Below are positions 20,424 through 29,993 of a stretch of 64,000 nucleotides of DNA, one piece after another; position 1 is the first letter of the stretch; each line of letters begins with the position of its first letter. This DNA is from Rhizobium sp. 2MFCol3.1 (lineage in GTDB: Bacteria; Pseudomonadota; Alphaproteobacteria; Rhizobiales; Rhizobiaceae). The DNA is taken from NCBI RefSeq assembly GCF_000377565.1, contig NZ_KB898378.1, positions 1-64,000 on the forward strand, in the 5' to 3' direction. Under the pieces are notes generated by a model, which saw only the letters and a list, made by a program, of their open reading frames with translations, ran no database searches and was not told the DNA's origin. The translations under genes and the position numbers were made by a program.

Positions 20424-20488
20424 TAGGCCGGCTGTTTGGTCTGGGCGTGGCTTTGGACCGCACCTGTTTTACCTAAGAGAGATCGCGC

Positions 20489-21049
20489 TCACGCGTTTTC
20501 CGCTTCCAGCACCTTCTTCAGCTTGCCGAAGGCGAGCCGGATGCGGGATTTGACGGTGCCGAGCGGCAGGCCGGTCGATTCGGCGATTTCGGAGTGGGAT
20601 TGGCCGAGGAAGAAGGCGGCGCGGAGCATTTCGCGTTGCTCTTCGGGCAGTTGGCTCACCGCTTCACGAACTTGTGCATCGCGATCGCCATTGGCGACTA
20701 GCTCGTCGGCGCCGATCTCGGCGGTCGGCTGCAGCGCCGGATCGTCCTCGTCGAGGATGCGGGCGCGGGCGCGGCGCTGCAGGTCGATGCGGCGATTGCG
20801 GGCAATGCGGAAGAGCCAGGTGGAGAGCGACGAGCGCGTGGCGTCATAGAGATCGGCCTTGTGCCAGAGCACGATCATGACCTCCTGTACGAGCTCTTCG
20901 GCCTCGCTTGCGGTCATTTTCTGCCTGAGAAGCCAGGATTTCAGGCGTGGGGCGAAATAGTCGAACAGGATGGCGAACGCCTGCTGGTCGCGGCGTTCCG
21001 CCACAGCCCCAGCTAGGGCAGCGAAGCGCTGTTTGTCCTCGGCGTCCAT
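20489..21049 (-). CDS. ECF-type sigma-70 family RNA polymerase sigma factor
   Basis: An extracytoplasmic-function sigma factor (186 aa). Region 2 is seen as AEELVQEVMIVLWHKADLYDATRSSLSTWLFRIARNRRID and region 4 as LPEEQREMLRAAFFLGQSHSEIAESTGLPLGTVKSRIRLAFGKL, the recognition helix-turn-helix. No anti-sigma factor gene is adjacent, which is uncommon for ECF groups. The start at 21049 is preferred; a GTG at 21097 has its AAGGA touching the codon. The target promoter set is unknown. Confidence 0.88.
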   Translation of the reverse strand: MDAEDKQRFAALAGAVAERRDQQAFAILFDYFAPRLKSWLLRQKMTASEAEELVQEVMIVLWHKADLYDATRSSLSTWLFRIARNRRIDLQRRARARILDEDDPALQPTAEIGADELVANGDRDAQVREAVSQLPEEQREMLRAAFFLGQSHSEIAESTGLPLGTVKSRIRLAFGKLKKVLEAENA

Positions 21050-21381
21050 TCCGTTCGAAAGCCCCCTGGCTCGATGAAATCCTTGACGGATTTCCACTCC
21101 TTATTCACGTACATCGGTTTTTCGAAACGTCAAACTCTTGCCGTTATCTTTATGTCTTAAATTCCTTAAGAGCGATGGTTTCAGATCATTTCCGGACTAC
21201 ATCATCCCGAGCGTTAATCCGGCGCTCAACATTGACACCCGGGTGGAAATGGCACAGGCACGGACTTCTCGCGGCCTGCGTTGACGCTTTGGTAACCTGA
21301 ATTAAGTCAAAATAAAGCAGATCGTGATTATGCGCCGCCCGCTCGCTCGGGCTCGAATCGCAAGAACCGGCAGGAATATCC
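21050..21381. other. Divergent intergenic region, ECF sigma factor / IalB-like gene
   Basis: No gene is seen in these 332 bp. It must carry promoters for both divergent genes. One small perfect inverted repeat, CTTAA-ATTCC-TTAAG, occurs at 21156-21170. I could not assign -35/-10 elements with confidence. Confidence 0.4.
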
Positions 21382-21936
21382 ATGTTTGTAAAAAGTACCG
21401 TACTCGCCCTTTCCCTCGTTCTCGCCGGCGCCGGCATCGCATCCGCACAGTCCAAGAAGCCCGCAGCCGCCGCGCAGCAGCCAGCCGCCGCCGCTTCCAC
21501 CGCGCCGACCCGCATTCAGCAGTTCCAGGCATGGGGCGCCTATTCCTACAAGCAGGGCAACAGCACCGTCTGCTACGTCCTCTCGGTGCCGACCGAAAAG
21601 AAGCCCGCCGGCATCGACCATGGCGAGAACTTCTTCATCGTCTCGCAGCGCCCGGGCCAGAACATCTCCTACGAGCCGCAGGCGATGATGGGCTACACCG
21701 TCAAGGACGCCTCGAAGATCAACGTCGTCATCGACAACAAGACCTTCGTGATGTTCACCAAGGACAAGGCCGGCTGGGTCGAGAACGCCGCGCAGGAGCC
21801 GGCACTGGTCGCCGCCATGAAGGGCGGCCACTCGATGACCGTCAACGCCACCTCGCGCAAGGGCACGGCAACGTCCTACAGCTATTCGCTGGCCGGCATT
21901 TCCGCTTCGCTGAAGCAGATCGAAAGCTGCAAGTAA
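21382..21936 (+). CDS. IalB-like (invasion-associated locus B) family periplasmic protein
   Basis: An exported protein (184 aa). It has a signal peptide (about 1-22, ...GIASAQ), a short Ala/Pro/Gln-rich linker, then the IalB domain beginning FQAWGAYSY...TVCYVLSVP and ending LKQIESCK. The paired cysteines in CYVLS and the C-terminal ESCK are typical. In Bartonella IalB aids erythrocyte invasion; in free-living rhizobia the role of these paralogues is unknown and the name should not imply virulence. Confidence 0.85.
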   Translation: MFVKSTVLALSLVLAGAGIASAQSKKPAAAAQQPAAAASTAPTRIQQFQAWGAYSYKQGNSTVCYVLSVPTEKKPAGIDHGENFFIVSQRPGQNISYEPQAMMGYTVKDASKINVVIDNKTFVMFTKDKAGWVENAAQEPALVAAMKGGHSMTVNATSRKGTATSYSYSLAGISASLKQIESCK

Positions 21937-21990
21937 GGTCTGATTTTGGGTGGAGAGGTGGTGCTTTGCGATCGGTTAGGTCGCGCCCGG

Positions 21991-22117
21991 AGCCCCCTCA
22001 TCCGACCCTTCGGGCCACCTTCTCCCCGCTGGGGCGAAGGGAAGATGGAGCGAGTGGCCGGCTCCCAAGTCTCTTCTCCCCAGCGGGGAGAAGGTGCCGG
22101 CAGGCGGATGAGGGGGC
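21991..22117. repeat. RIME1-like palindromic element, family A
   Basis: A 127-bp imperfect palindrome in the same orientation as those at 7061 and 43327: left arm CCGACCCTTCGGGCCACC, right arm GGTGCCGGCAGGCGGATG. It occupies much of the 416-bp gap between the IalB-like gene and rlmN; the rest (22118-22352) shows nothing recognisable. Confidence 0.8.
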
Positions 22118-22352
22118 CACCCGGCATGCCGCTAAACATGTATTCCCCCACACCCCATCCCCTTGCGCCGGCCTTCGTCGTTTCCATCTATAGTGACGGA
22201 TGGCAAAAATGATGCTAAAGGCGCGCACAACAGCGGATGGATCGCGGCTTGGCCGCCAAGTTCCGCATTCACTTTCTGCCTTCATGCCCGCTCCGCCCGC
22301 CAGTCATTCGGACTATCGGGAGGATCGCATGTTGAATTCGGGATTAGATTAA

Positions 22353-23588
22353 ATGTCCGTCATGGATGCGATGACCGTTCTCAAGCCCGCAGGCAACCAG
22401 CCGGCGCGCGGCGAAGCATTGCCGAAGCCGTCGCTGATCGGCCTCACCCGCGAGGAGATGGGCGCCGCGCTGCGCGAAAAGGGCGTGCCGGAAAAGCAGA
22501 TCAAGATGCGCGTGGCGCAGCTCTGGAACTGGATCTATGTGCGCGGGGTCTCCGACTTCGACCACATGGCCAATATCTCCAAGGACATGCGCGAGACGCT
22601 GAAGACGCATTTCACGATCGCTCGGCCCGAGATCGTCGAGGAGCAGGTCTCCAACGACGGTACCCGCAAGTGGCTGCTGCGCTTCCCGGCGCGCGGCGCT
22701 GGTCGTCCCGTCGAGATCGAGGCGGTCTATATTCCCGAAGAAGGCCGCGGCACGCTCTGCATTTCCAGCCAGGTCGGCTGCACGCTCACCTGTTCCTTCT
22801 GTCACACCGGCACGCAGCGCCTGGTGCGCAACCTGACGGCGGAAGAAATCCTGTCGCAGCTCTTGCTCGCCCGCGACCGGCTCGGCGACTTCCCCGATCG
22901 CGAAGCGCCGCAGGGCACGATCATGCCGGCCGAGGGCCGCAAGGTCAGTAACATCGTGATGATGGGCATGGGCGAGCCGCTCTACAATTTCGACAGCGTC
23001 AAGCAGGCACTCCTGATCGCCACCGACGGTGACGGATTGTCGCTCTCCAAGCGTCGCGTCACGCTCTCGACCTCGGGCGTCGTGCCGGAAATCTTCCGCA
23101 CCGGCGACGAGATCGGCGTCATGCTGGCGATCTCGCTGCATGCGGTGCGCGACGACCTGCGCGACATCCTGGTGCCGATCAACAAGAAGTATCCGCTGAA
23201 GGAGCTGATCGACGCCTGCCGCAAGTATCCGGGGCTCTCCAACGCCCGCCGCATCACCTTCGAATATGTGATGCTGAAGGATGTCAACGACAGCCTGGAG
23301 GACGCCAAGGGGCTGATCCAGCTGCTCAAGGGCGTGCCGGCGAAGATCAACCTCATTCCGTTCAACCCCTGGCCGGGCACCAACTACCAGTGCTCCGACT
23401 GGGCGCAGATCGAGAAATTCGCCGATTTCATCAACTCGGCCGGCTATGCCTCGCCGATCCGCACGCCGCGCGGCCGCGACATTCTCGCCGCCTGCGGCCA
23501 GCTGAAGTCGGAATCGGAGCGCATGCGCAAGACCGAACGACTGGCCTTCGAAGCGATGATGATCGCCAACCACGGCTCGGATGACTGA
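22353..23588 (+). CDS. rlmN: 23S rRNA (adenine(2503)-C(2))-methyltransferase (dual-specificity RlmN)
   Basis: A radical-SAM enzyme (411 aa) that methylates A2503 of 23S rRNA and A37 of some tRNAs. The [4Fe-4S]-binding CxxxCxxC is seen in GCTLTCSFCHTG. MGMGEPLYNFD and the C-terminal CGQLKSE (methyl-carrying cysteine region) are as in the family. The upstream ribosome-binding site is weak. It is followed by a hairpin and then the ABC importer genes. Confidence 0.95.
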   Translation: MSVMDAMTVLKPAGNQPARGEALPKPSLIGLTREEMGAALREKGVPEKQIKMRVAQLWNWIYVRGVSDFDHMANISKDMRETLKTHFTIARPEIVEEQVSNDGTRKWLLRFPARGAGRPVEIEAVYIPEEGRGTLCISSQVGCTLTCSFCHTGTQRLVRNLTAEEILSQLLLARDRLGDFPDREAPQGTIMPAEGRKVSNIVMMGMGEPLYNFDSVKQALLIATDGDGLSLSKRRVTLSTSGVVPEIFRTGDEIGVMLAISLHAVRDDLRDILVPINKKYPLKELIDACRKYPGLSNARRITFEYVMLKDVNDSLEDAKGLIQLLKGVPAKINLIPFNPWPGTNYQCSDWAQIEKFADFINSAGYASPIRTPRGRDILAACGQLKSESERMRKTERLAFEAMMIANHGSDD

Positions 23589-23640
23589 TGTTTGCGCGAG
23601 TGATCAGCAAGTTTGATCCTCTCAGCATCTTCTAATGATT

Positions 23641-23679
23641 GATTTTAAGGGCCGCTTTTTCTACAAGCGGCCCAAAATC
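23641..23679 (+). terminator. Long hairpin between rlmN and the ABC importer
   Basis: GATTTT-AA-GGGCCGCTT pairs with AAGCGGCCC-AAAATC: a 9-bp GC-rich core extended by a 6-bp A/T outer stem. It is followed by an imperfect AT-rich run rather than a clean T-tract. It ends 17 bp before the start of the binding-protein gene, so it could terminate rlmN transcription or act in the leader of the importer mRNA. Confidence 0.55.
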
Positions 23680-23696
23680 ATAATTGGAGGATACCC

Positions 23697-24653
23697 ATGC
23701 GTTCTGTACTGCTCGCTGCCGTGGCTGCGACCCTTGCCCTTTCCCTTCCCGCAAAAGCCGAAGACGTGACCGTTGCGGTTACCGCGATCGTCGAACATCC
23801 GGCGCTCGACGCTGCCCGCAAGGGCGTTCTCGACATGCTGACGGCTGCCGGCTACAAGGAGGGCGAGAACCTGAAGTTCGTGTTCCAGTCGGCGCAGGGC
23901 AACCCCGCGACCGCAGCCCAGATCGCCCGCCAGTTCGCCGGTGACGGCCCCAACGTCATCGTTCCGATCTCGACCCCTTCGGCGCAGGCCGTGGTTTCCT
24001 CCACCCGCGACATCCCCGTCGTCTTCACCGCCGTGTCCGATCCGCTCGGCGCGCAGCTGGTCAAGAACATGGACAAGCCCGGCGGCAACGTCACCGGCCT
24101 TTCCGACATGTCGCCGGTTGCCGAGCATGTGGCGCTGATCAAGGAAATCCTGCCGAACGCCAAGACGATCGGCTACCTCTACAATTCCGGTGAAGCGAAC
24201 TCCGTGTCGCTGCTCGCCGTGCTGAAGGTCGAGGCTGAAAAGGCCGGCCTCAAGGTCGTCGAATCCGCCGCCACCAAGTCCGCCGAAGTGCAGGGTGCGG
24301 CCCGCGCGCTCGTCGGCCGCGCCGATGCGATCTACGTGCCCACGGACAACACGATCATTTCTGCGCTCGAGGGTGCCGTGGCCGTTGCCGAAGAAGCCAA
24401 GCTGCCGCTCTTCACCGCTGATACGGATTCCGTCTCGCGCGGCTCGGTCGCCGCTCTCGGCTTCAACTACTACGACGTCGGCAAGCAGACCGGCGAAATC
24501 GTCGTTCGCATCCTGAAGGGCGAGAACCCCGGCGATATCCCGGTCAAGGTCGCCGCCGGCAGCGATCTCGTCATCAACAAGGGCGCGGCCGCCAAGATGG
24601 GCGTGACACTGCCTGAGAGCGTGCTGAAGCGCGCGACGAAGACGATCGACTGA
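23697..24653 (+). CDS. ABC transporter substrate-binding protein (ABC_sub_bind/TrpX-like)
   Basis: A periplasmic binding protein (318 aa) of the PF04392 type. It has a signal peptide (about 1-20, ...LPAKAED), then VAVTAIVEHPALDAARKGVLDML, the family's typical opening, and DPLGAQLVKNMDKPGGNVTGLSD in the hinge region. Related systems import aromatic amino acids in Gram-positive bacteria; the ligand here is not known. It is separated from its permease by a strong hairpin and a repeat, which probably lets the binding protein be made in excess. Confidence 0.9.
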   Translation: MRSVLLAAVAATLALSLPAKAEDVTVAVTAIVEHPALDAARKGVLDMLTAAGYKEGENLKFVFQSAQGNPATAAQIARQFAGDGPNVIVPISTPSAQAVVSSTRDIPVVFTAVSDPLGAQLVKNMDKPGGNVTGLSDMSPVAEHVALIKEILPNAKTIGYLYNSGEANSVSLLAVLKVEAEKAGLKVVESAATKSAEVQGAARALVGRADAIYVPTDNTIISALEGAVAVAEEAKLPLFTADTDSVSRGSVAALGFNYYDVGKQTGEIVVRILKGENPGDIPVKVAAGSDLVINKGAAAKMGVTLPESVLKRATKTID

Positions 24654-24678
24654 TACAGTCAACTATAGAGACCTGAAT

Positions 24679-24714
24679 GATCAGCCGCTCCCGTTTGCAC
24701 GGGGGCGGCTGATC
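24679..24714 (+). other. 16-bp perfect hairpin downstream of the binding-protein gene
   Basis: GATCAGCCGCTCCCGT pairs fully (one T-G) with ACGGGGGCGGCTGATC around a TTGC loop. No T-run follows, so it is not a classical terminator. Stable hairpins after binding-protein genes are known to protect the upstream mRNA from 3' decay, as with malE; that role is inferred here. Confidence 0.7.
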
Positions 24715-24726
24715 GCATAGAGATGA

Positions 24727-24862
24727 AGACCCTCTCTGGCCTGCTGGCCATCTCCCCCACAAGGGGGGAGAAGACCCGTGGCACCCGCCTGCCCCAATCG
24801 TGGTAGAGCGGATCGGCTGGGTTAAGCCCTCCCCCTTGTGGGGAGGGTTGGGAGGGGTCTTT
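24727..24862. repeat. Diverged palindromic repeat, hybrid of families B and C
   Basis: The left arm (ctctggcctgctggccatct then cccccacaagggggg) is a diverged family B arm. The right arm (ccctcccccttgtgggga then gggttgggagggg) matches family C. The inner gacccgtggc echoes the family B core. The element separates the binding-protein gene from the permease gene of the same transporter. Confidence 0.65.
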
Positions 24863-24896
24863 CGCCACGGAAACAGCACAAGAAAGGGCAAAAGCC

Positions 24897-25778
24897 TTGA
24901 GTCAGATCGCATTCTGGGGAGCCGTGGAGCTGGGGTTGGTCTATGCCTTCGTCGCGCTCGGCGTTTACCTCGCATTCCGTGTGCTCGATTTTCCGGATCT
25001 GACCGTCGACGGCTCGTTTCCGCTCGGCGCCGCCGTCACCGCGGTGCTGATCATTGCCGGCGTCAATGCCTGGCTGGCGGCGCTGATCGCCATGGCGGCG
25101 GGGGCTGCTGCCGGCATGGTCACCGCCATGCTCAACGTGCGCTTCAAGATCCTCAACCTTCTTGCATCCATCCTGACGATGATCGCGCTGTTTTCCGTGA
25201 ACCTGCGCGTCATGGGCAAGCCGAACGTGGCGCTGATCAATGCCGATACGATGATCAGCCCGTTCTTCGGCCATGGCCTGCGTGATTTCTACGTGCGTCC
25301 GCTCTTCGTCGGCGTGCTTGTTGTCATCGCCGTCATCGTCGTCTGGCGCTATCTCGAAAGTGATTCCGGTCTGGCGATGCGCGCGACCGGCGCGAACGCC
25401 CGCATGGCCCGCGCCCAGGGCGTCGATACCAACCGCCAGATCTATCTCGGCATGGCGATCTCCAATGCGCTGGTGGCGCTCGGCGGCGCGCTGTTTGCGC
25501 AGACCAACGGCTTCGCCGACGTGACCTCGGGTGTCGGCACCATCGTCGTCGGTCTGGCCGCCGTCATCATCGGCGAGACGCTGCTTGGGAAGCGCGGCCT
25601 CTTGATCGCGCTGATCGGCTGCGTCATCGGCTCGATCCTCTACCGCATCGCCATCCAGCTGGCGCTTTCCAGCGACGTGATCGGCCTGCAGGCCTCCGAC
25701 CTCAATTTCGTCACCGCCGTCCTGGTCACGGTGGCGCTCATCCTTCCCCGCCTGCGTCGCGGAGGTGCCTCGTCATGA
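24897..25778 (+). CDS. ABC transporter permease (branched-chain type, BPD_transp_2)
   Basis: An integral membrane permease (293 aa, about 8-9 hydrophobic segments) of the LivH/RbsC-like superfamily, typical partner of PF04392 binding proteins. The start is TTG at 24897 (AGAAAGGG upstream), giving MSQIAFWGAVELGLVYAFVALGVYLAFR. It overlaps the ATPase gene by 4 bp. Conserved features include SGLAMRATGANARMARAQGVDT and VVGLAAVIIGETL. Confidence 0.88.
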   Translation: MSQIAFWGAVELGLVYAFVALGVYLAFRVLDFPDLTVDGSFPLGAAVTAVLIIAGVNAWLAALIAMAAGAAAGMVTAMLNVRFKILNLLASILTMIALFSVNLRVMGKPNVALINADTMISPFFGHGLRDFYVRPLFVGVLVVIAVIVVWRYLESDSGLAMRATGANARMARAQGVDTNRQIYLGMAISNALVALGGALFAQTNGFADVTSGVGTIVVGLAAVIIGETLLGKRGLLIALIGCVIGSILYRIAIQLALSSDVIGLQASDLNFVTAVLVTVALILPRLRRGGASS

Positions 25779-26569
25779 TCTCGCTCAAGGATATCAAGGT
25801 CGTCTTCGGCAAGGGAACGCCGCTGCAGAAGCAGGCGCTGAATGGCGTCAACCTGACGATCGAGGAAGGCTCGTTCGTCACCGTCATCGGCTCCAACGGC
25901 GCCGGCAAGTCGACGCTGCTTGGCGTGCTCGCCGGCGATGTGCTGGCGAGCGAAGGACAGGTGATGATCGGCCACACCGACGTGACCCGCAAGCCGACCG
26001 CGGCGCGCGCCGGCCTCGTCGCCCGCGTGTTCCAGGACCCGCTGACGGGAAGCTGCGGCGCCTTGTCGATCGAGGAGAACCTGGCGCTGGCGGCACGTCG
26101 CGGCGAGCGGCGCGGGCTGACCTCGGCGCTCGGGCCACGCCGGCGCGAGCATTTCCGCGAACGCATCGCCGAGCTTAATCTCGGGCTCGAAACGCGCATG
26201 AAGGACCGCATGGATCTTCTCTCCGGCGGTCAGCGCCAGGCGATCTCGCTTGTGATGGCGACGCTTGCCGGCTCCGAGGTGTTGTTGCTCGACGAGCATA
26301 CGGCGGCCCTCGATCCCGGGATGGCCGAGTTCGTGATGGGCCTCACCGACCGCGTGGTCTCGGAGCGCAAGCTGACGACGCTGATGGTCACCCACTCCAT
26401 GCGCCAGGCGCTGGACTATGGCCACCGCACCATCATGCTGCACGGCGGCGAGATAATGCTCGACGTCTCCGGCGACAACCGCAAGGACCTGCAGGTCGAG
26501 GACCTGATCGACATGTTCCGCAAGATGCGCGGCCAGACGCTCGACGACGACGCGCTGCTGATCGGCTGA
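25775..26569 (+). CDS. ABC transporter ATP-binding protein
   Basis: ATPase (264 aa) of the importer. Walker A GSNGAGKST is at about residues 38-46, the signature is LSGGQRQAISL, Walker B is VLLLDEHTAALDP and the H-loop is MVTHSM. The histidine after the catalytic glutamate (DEH instead of DEP) recurs in this subfamily. It is the last gene of the operon and is followed by a terminator. Confidence 0.92.
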   Translation: MISLKDIKVVFGKGTPLQKQALNGVNLTIEEGSFVTVIGSNGAGKSTLLGVLAGDVLASEGQVMIGHTDVTRKPTAARAGLVARVFQDPLTGSCGALSIEENLALAARRGERRGLTSALGPRRREHFRERIAELNLGLETRMKDRMDLLSGGQRQAISLVMATLAGSEVLLLDEHTAALDPGMAEFVMGLTDRVVSERKLTTLMVTHSMRQALDYGHRTIMLHGGEIMLDVSGDNRKDLQVEDLIDMFRKMRGQTLDDDALLIG

Positions 26570-26587
26570 TATCAGGCATTACTTCGA

Positions 26588-26618
26588 CCTCGGGACCGCC
26601 AAGCGCTCCCGGGGTTTT
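26588..26618 (+). terminator. Rho-independent terminator after the ABC importer operon
   Basis: The stem CCTCGGGA/TCCCGGGG (one G-T pair) with an 11-nt loop is followed by TTTTATTATT, 19 bp after the ATPase stop and just before the convergent LysE gene. Confidence 0.75.
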
Positions 26619-26628
26619 ATTATTGATG

Positions 26629-27270
26629 TCAGCGTGCCTGGGTGAGCAGGATCTTCGCGGCGAAGACGGAGAAGACGCCGGCGAAGGTGTAGTCCATCCC
26701 GCGCAGCACCTTCCTGTTGTTCTGCAGCCAGCCGGCCAGCCAATCGGCGGCGAAGACGACGGCGGCGTTGACGGGCATGCCGATCAGGATGAAGCAGAAT
26801 CCGAAGAAGATCAGCTTTTGCGTCACCGTGGGATCACCGGCGCTGACGAACTGCGGCAGGAAGGTCATGAAGAAGATGATGACCTTGGGGTTCAGAAGGT
26901 TGACCCAGAAGCCGGAGGAGATGTTGGCCAGCGGCGTAGCCTTGGCCTCGTCAACCTTCTTGATCGACAGCTTCGAGCCGTAGCGCACCGCCTGGATGGC
27001 AAGCCAGAGGAGATAACCGGCGCCGCCCGTCTTCAGGATCAGGAAGGCGGTGGGCGAGGCGGTGATCAGCGCCGAGATACCGAAAGCGACGAGCATGGTG
27101 TGGACGACGATGCCGAGGCTGGTGCCGAGCACCACGAAGAGCGCAGCCTTGGTTCCCTGTGCCAGCGATCGGCTGATCGACAGCGTCATGTCGGGGCCGG
27201 GCGTGGCGGCCAGCAAAAGCGTGGCGGCGGCGAAGGCGAGAAGCGTCGGCAGGCTCGGCAGAAAATCCAT
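26629..27270 (-). CDS. LysE family amino-acid exporter (RhtB type)
   Basis: An inner-membrane exporter (213 aa) with about six hydrophobic segments. The N-terminal AATLLLAATPGPDMTLSISRSLAQG contains the family's TPGPD motif, and GFWVNLLNPKVIIFFMTFLPQF is the conserved mid-region. Members export lysine, threonine or homoserine lactones; the substrate is not predictable. The start at 27270 is preferred over 27309 because it gives the standard N-terminus. Confidence 0.9.
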   Translation of the reverse strand: MDFLPSLPTLLAFAAATLLLAATPGPDMTLSISRSLAQGTKAALFVVLGTSLGIVVHTMLVAFGISALITASPTAFLILKTGGAGYLLWLAIQAVRYGSKLSIKKVDEAKATPLANISSGFWVNLLNPKVIIFFMTFLPQFVSAGDPTVTQKLIFFGFCFILIGMPVNAAVVFAADWLAGWLQNNRKVLRGMDYTFAGVFSVFAAKILLTQAR

Positions 27271-27368
27271 GGCACACTCGTAAAGCCGGATATGAAAGCA
27301 ATGTCTCATATCCGGCTTTCCAGGAATGCACCAATCAAACCTTCTAATAGGCCCGATCGCTTCAGTTC

Positions 27369-28220
27369 TTACTTGGCTTCCAAAAACGCCTTGAAACGAT
27401 CGGCATAATCGGGATGCCAGCGCGACAGCGGCGGGCGATTCTCGATGATGTCGCCGACGGCCCAGGCCATGCGGCGCTCGTCGACCGGGCGGGCGACGTC
27501 GTTATCGGGGCAGAGGATATAGAAATCACCCTTCTCGAGGCTCTCGATCATGAAGTCGACGGTCTGCTCGGCCGTCCAGGCAGCGGCCGGCTTCTCACCG
27601 CCAAAACCCTTGGAAAGGCCGGTGAAGACGAAGCCGGGGATCAGGAGGTGAGCGGAAAGCTTGCCGCCCTCGGTGTTGCGCAACTCGTGCTCCAGCGCCT
27701 CGGTGAAGACCTTCACGCCCGCTTTGGAGACATTGTAGGCCGGGTTGCCGGGAGGCGTGGTGATGCCCTGCTTGGAGCCGGTGTTGATGATCAGGCCCGG
27801 TTCGCCATGGGCGAGCATCTTGGGGCCGAAGGCGCGGGTACCGTTGACCACGCCCATGAGGTTGACGCCAAGGATCGCGTCCCAGCCGCTGTCGTCGCTG
27901 AAGATCGAGGTTTCCGGGCCGATGCCGGCATTGTTCATCAGCACATGCACCTTTCCGAAGCGTTTCGTGACCTGACGCTCGAGAGCCTGCAGCGCCGCCT
28001 TGTCGGAGACGTCGGTCTCGACGGCCAAGACATGGTCGTCGCTCGAAACGGCCGCGATCGCCTTTGCCGCTGTCGCCAGACGGTCGGTGCCGAGATCGGC
28101 GATGACGACGTTCATGCCCTTGCTTGCGAAGTGCTTGGCGGCCGCCAGGCCAATGCCCGAGGCGCCACCGGTGATGACGGCGACGTTGGAGGGCTTGATG
28201 ATGTTGGTGAGATCGGTCAC
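27369..28220 (-). CDS. SDR family NAD(P)-dependent oxidoreductase
   Basis: A classical short-chain dehydrogenase/reductase (283 aa). The cofactor motif TGGASGIG is near residue 17, NNAG follows, the serine-bearing segment is NTGSKQGI, and the catalytic YNVSK gives the Tyr/Lys pair. The start is taken as GTG at 28220 (VTDLTNIIKPSNVAVITGG), with GAAAGG upstream. The substrate is unknown. It is divergent from argG, with no operon partner. Confidence 0.88.
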   Translation of the reverse strand: MTDLTNIIKPSNVAVITGGASGIGLAAAKHFASKGMNVVIADLGTDRLATAAKAIAAVSSDDHVLAVETDVSDKAALQALERQVTKRFGKVHVLMNNAGIGPETSIFSDDSGWDAILGVNLMGVVNGTRAFGPKMLAHGEPGLIINTGSKQGITTPPGNPAYNVSKAGVKVFTEALEHELRNTEGGKLSAHLLIPGFVFTGLSKGFGGEKPAAAWTAEQTVDFMIESLEKGDFYILCPDNDVARPVDERRMAWAVGDIIENRPPLSRWHPDYADRFKAFLEAK

Positions 28221-28425
28221 GGCTTGGCCTTTCGCCTGGGATTGTTCGCTCGCAGCCAGATATGGTAATCTCGAAGGGCAAGTCAAACCACGGGCAAAGC
28301 CGAACCGGCGGGAACTTCCGCGACGTCCTTGCCCTTGCGTCCGGCGTCAATCTCGCTAAAAGTGCCCGGCGATACCGGGTCTTGCGGCTGGCCGCGACCC
28401 TCCTGGCACAACGGATCTCATCATC

Positions 28426-29649
<1,224 letters not shown>

Positions 29650-29673
29650 GCGGCATCTGCCGGTTTGGTTTCG

Positions 29674-29700
29674 AAAGGCCCGCCTCGTGCGGGCCTTTTT
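29674..29700 (+). terminator. Rho-independent terminator after argG
   Basis: The 10-bp stem AAAGGCCCGC/GCGGGCCTTT with a CTCGT loop ends in a T-run, 25 bp after the argG stop. Confidence 0.92.
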
Positions 29701-29763
29701 GTATTTGGGGGCGGCGGGTATATTTTATCGCTTATTCAATAGGTTGCCGGTGATCGCCCCACC

Positions 29764-29945
29764 CTCCGCCGTCATCCTCGGGCTCGTCCCGAGGATCTAA
29801 GCACGTTGCCCGGAACGCGACGTCAATGGATGTTTGGCGACGAGGAGCGGCATTGTGGAGGGGAGTGCCAAGTGTCCACTCACCTTGAACTCGTGGAGGC
29901 GTGGTTAGATCCTCGGCACAAGGCCGAGGATGACGCCAGTGGAGG
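29764..29945. repeat. Family D palindromic element with two opposite hairpin copies
   Basis: Two copies of a short hairpin unit (GTCATCCTCGGGCTCGTCCC with GAGGATCTA at the left, its variant reversed at 29903-29937) flank about 100 bp. The outer cctccgcc/gtggagg edges also pair. A related single unit is at 13482. It fills most of the 344-bp gap between argG and the Bcr/CflA gene; nothing else is seen there. Confidence 0.7.
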
Positions 29946-29993
29946 TGTTTGCGCTTTTACTTCAATGGTTTATCGGCGGCTAGCTCCTCGCCT

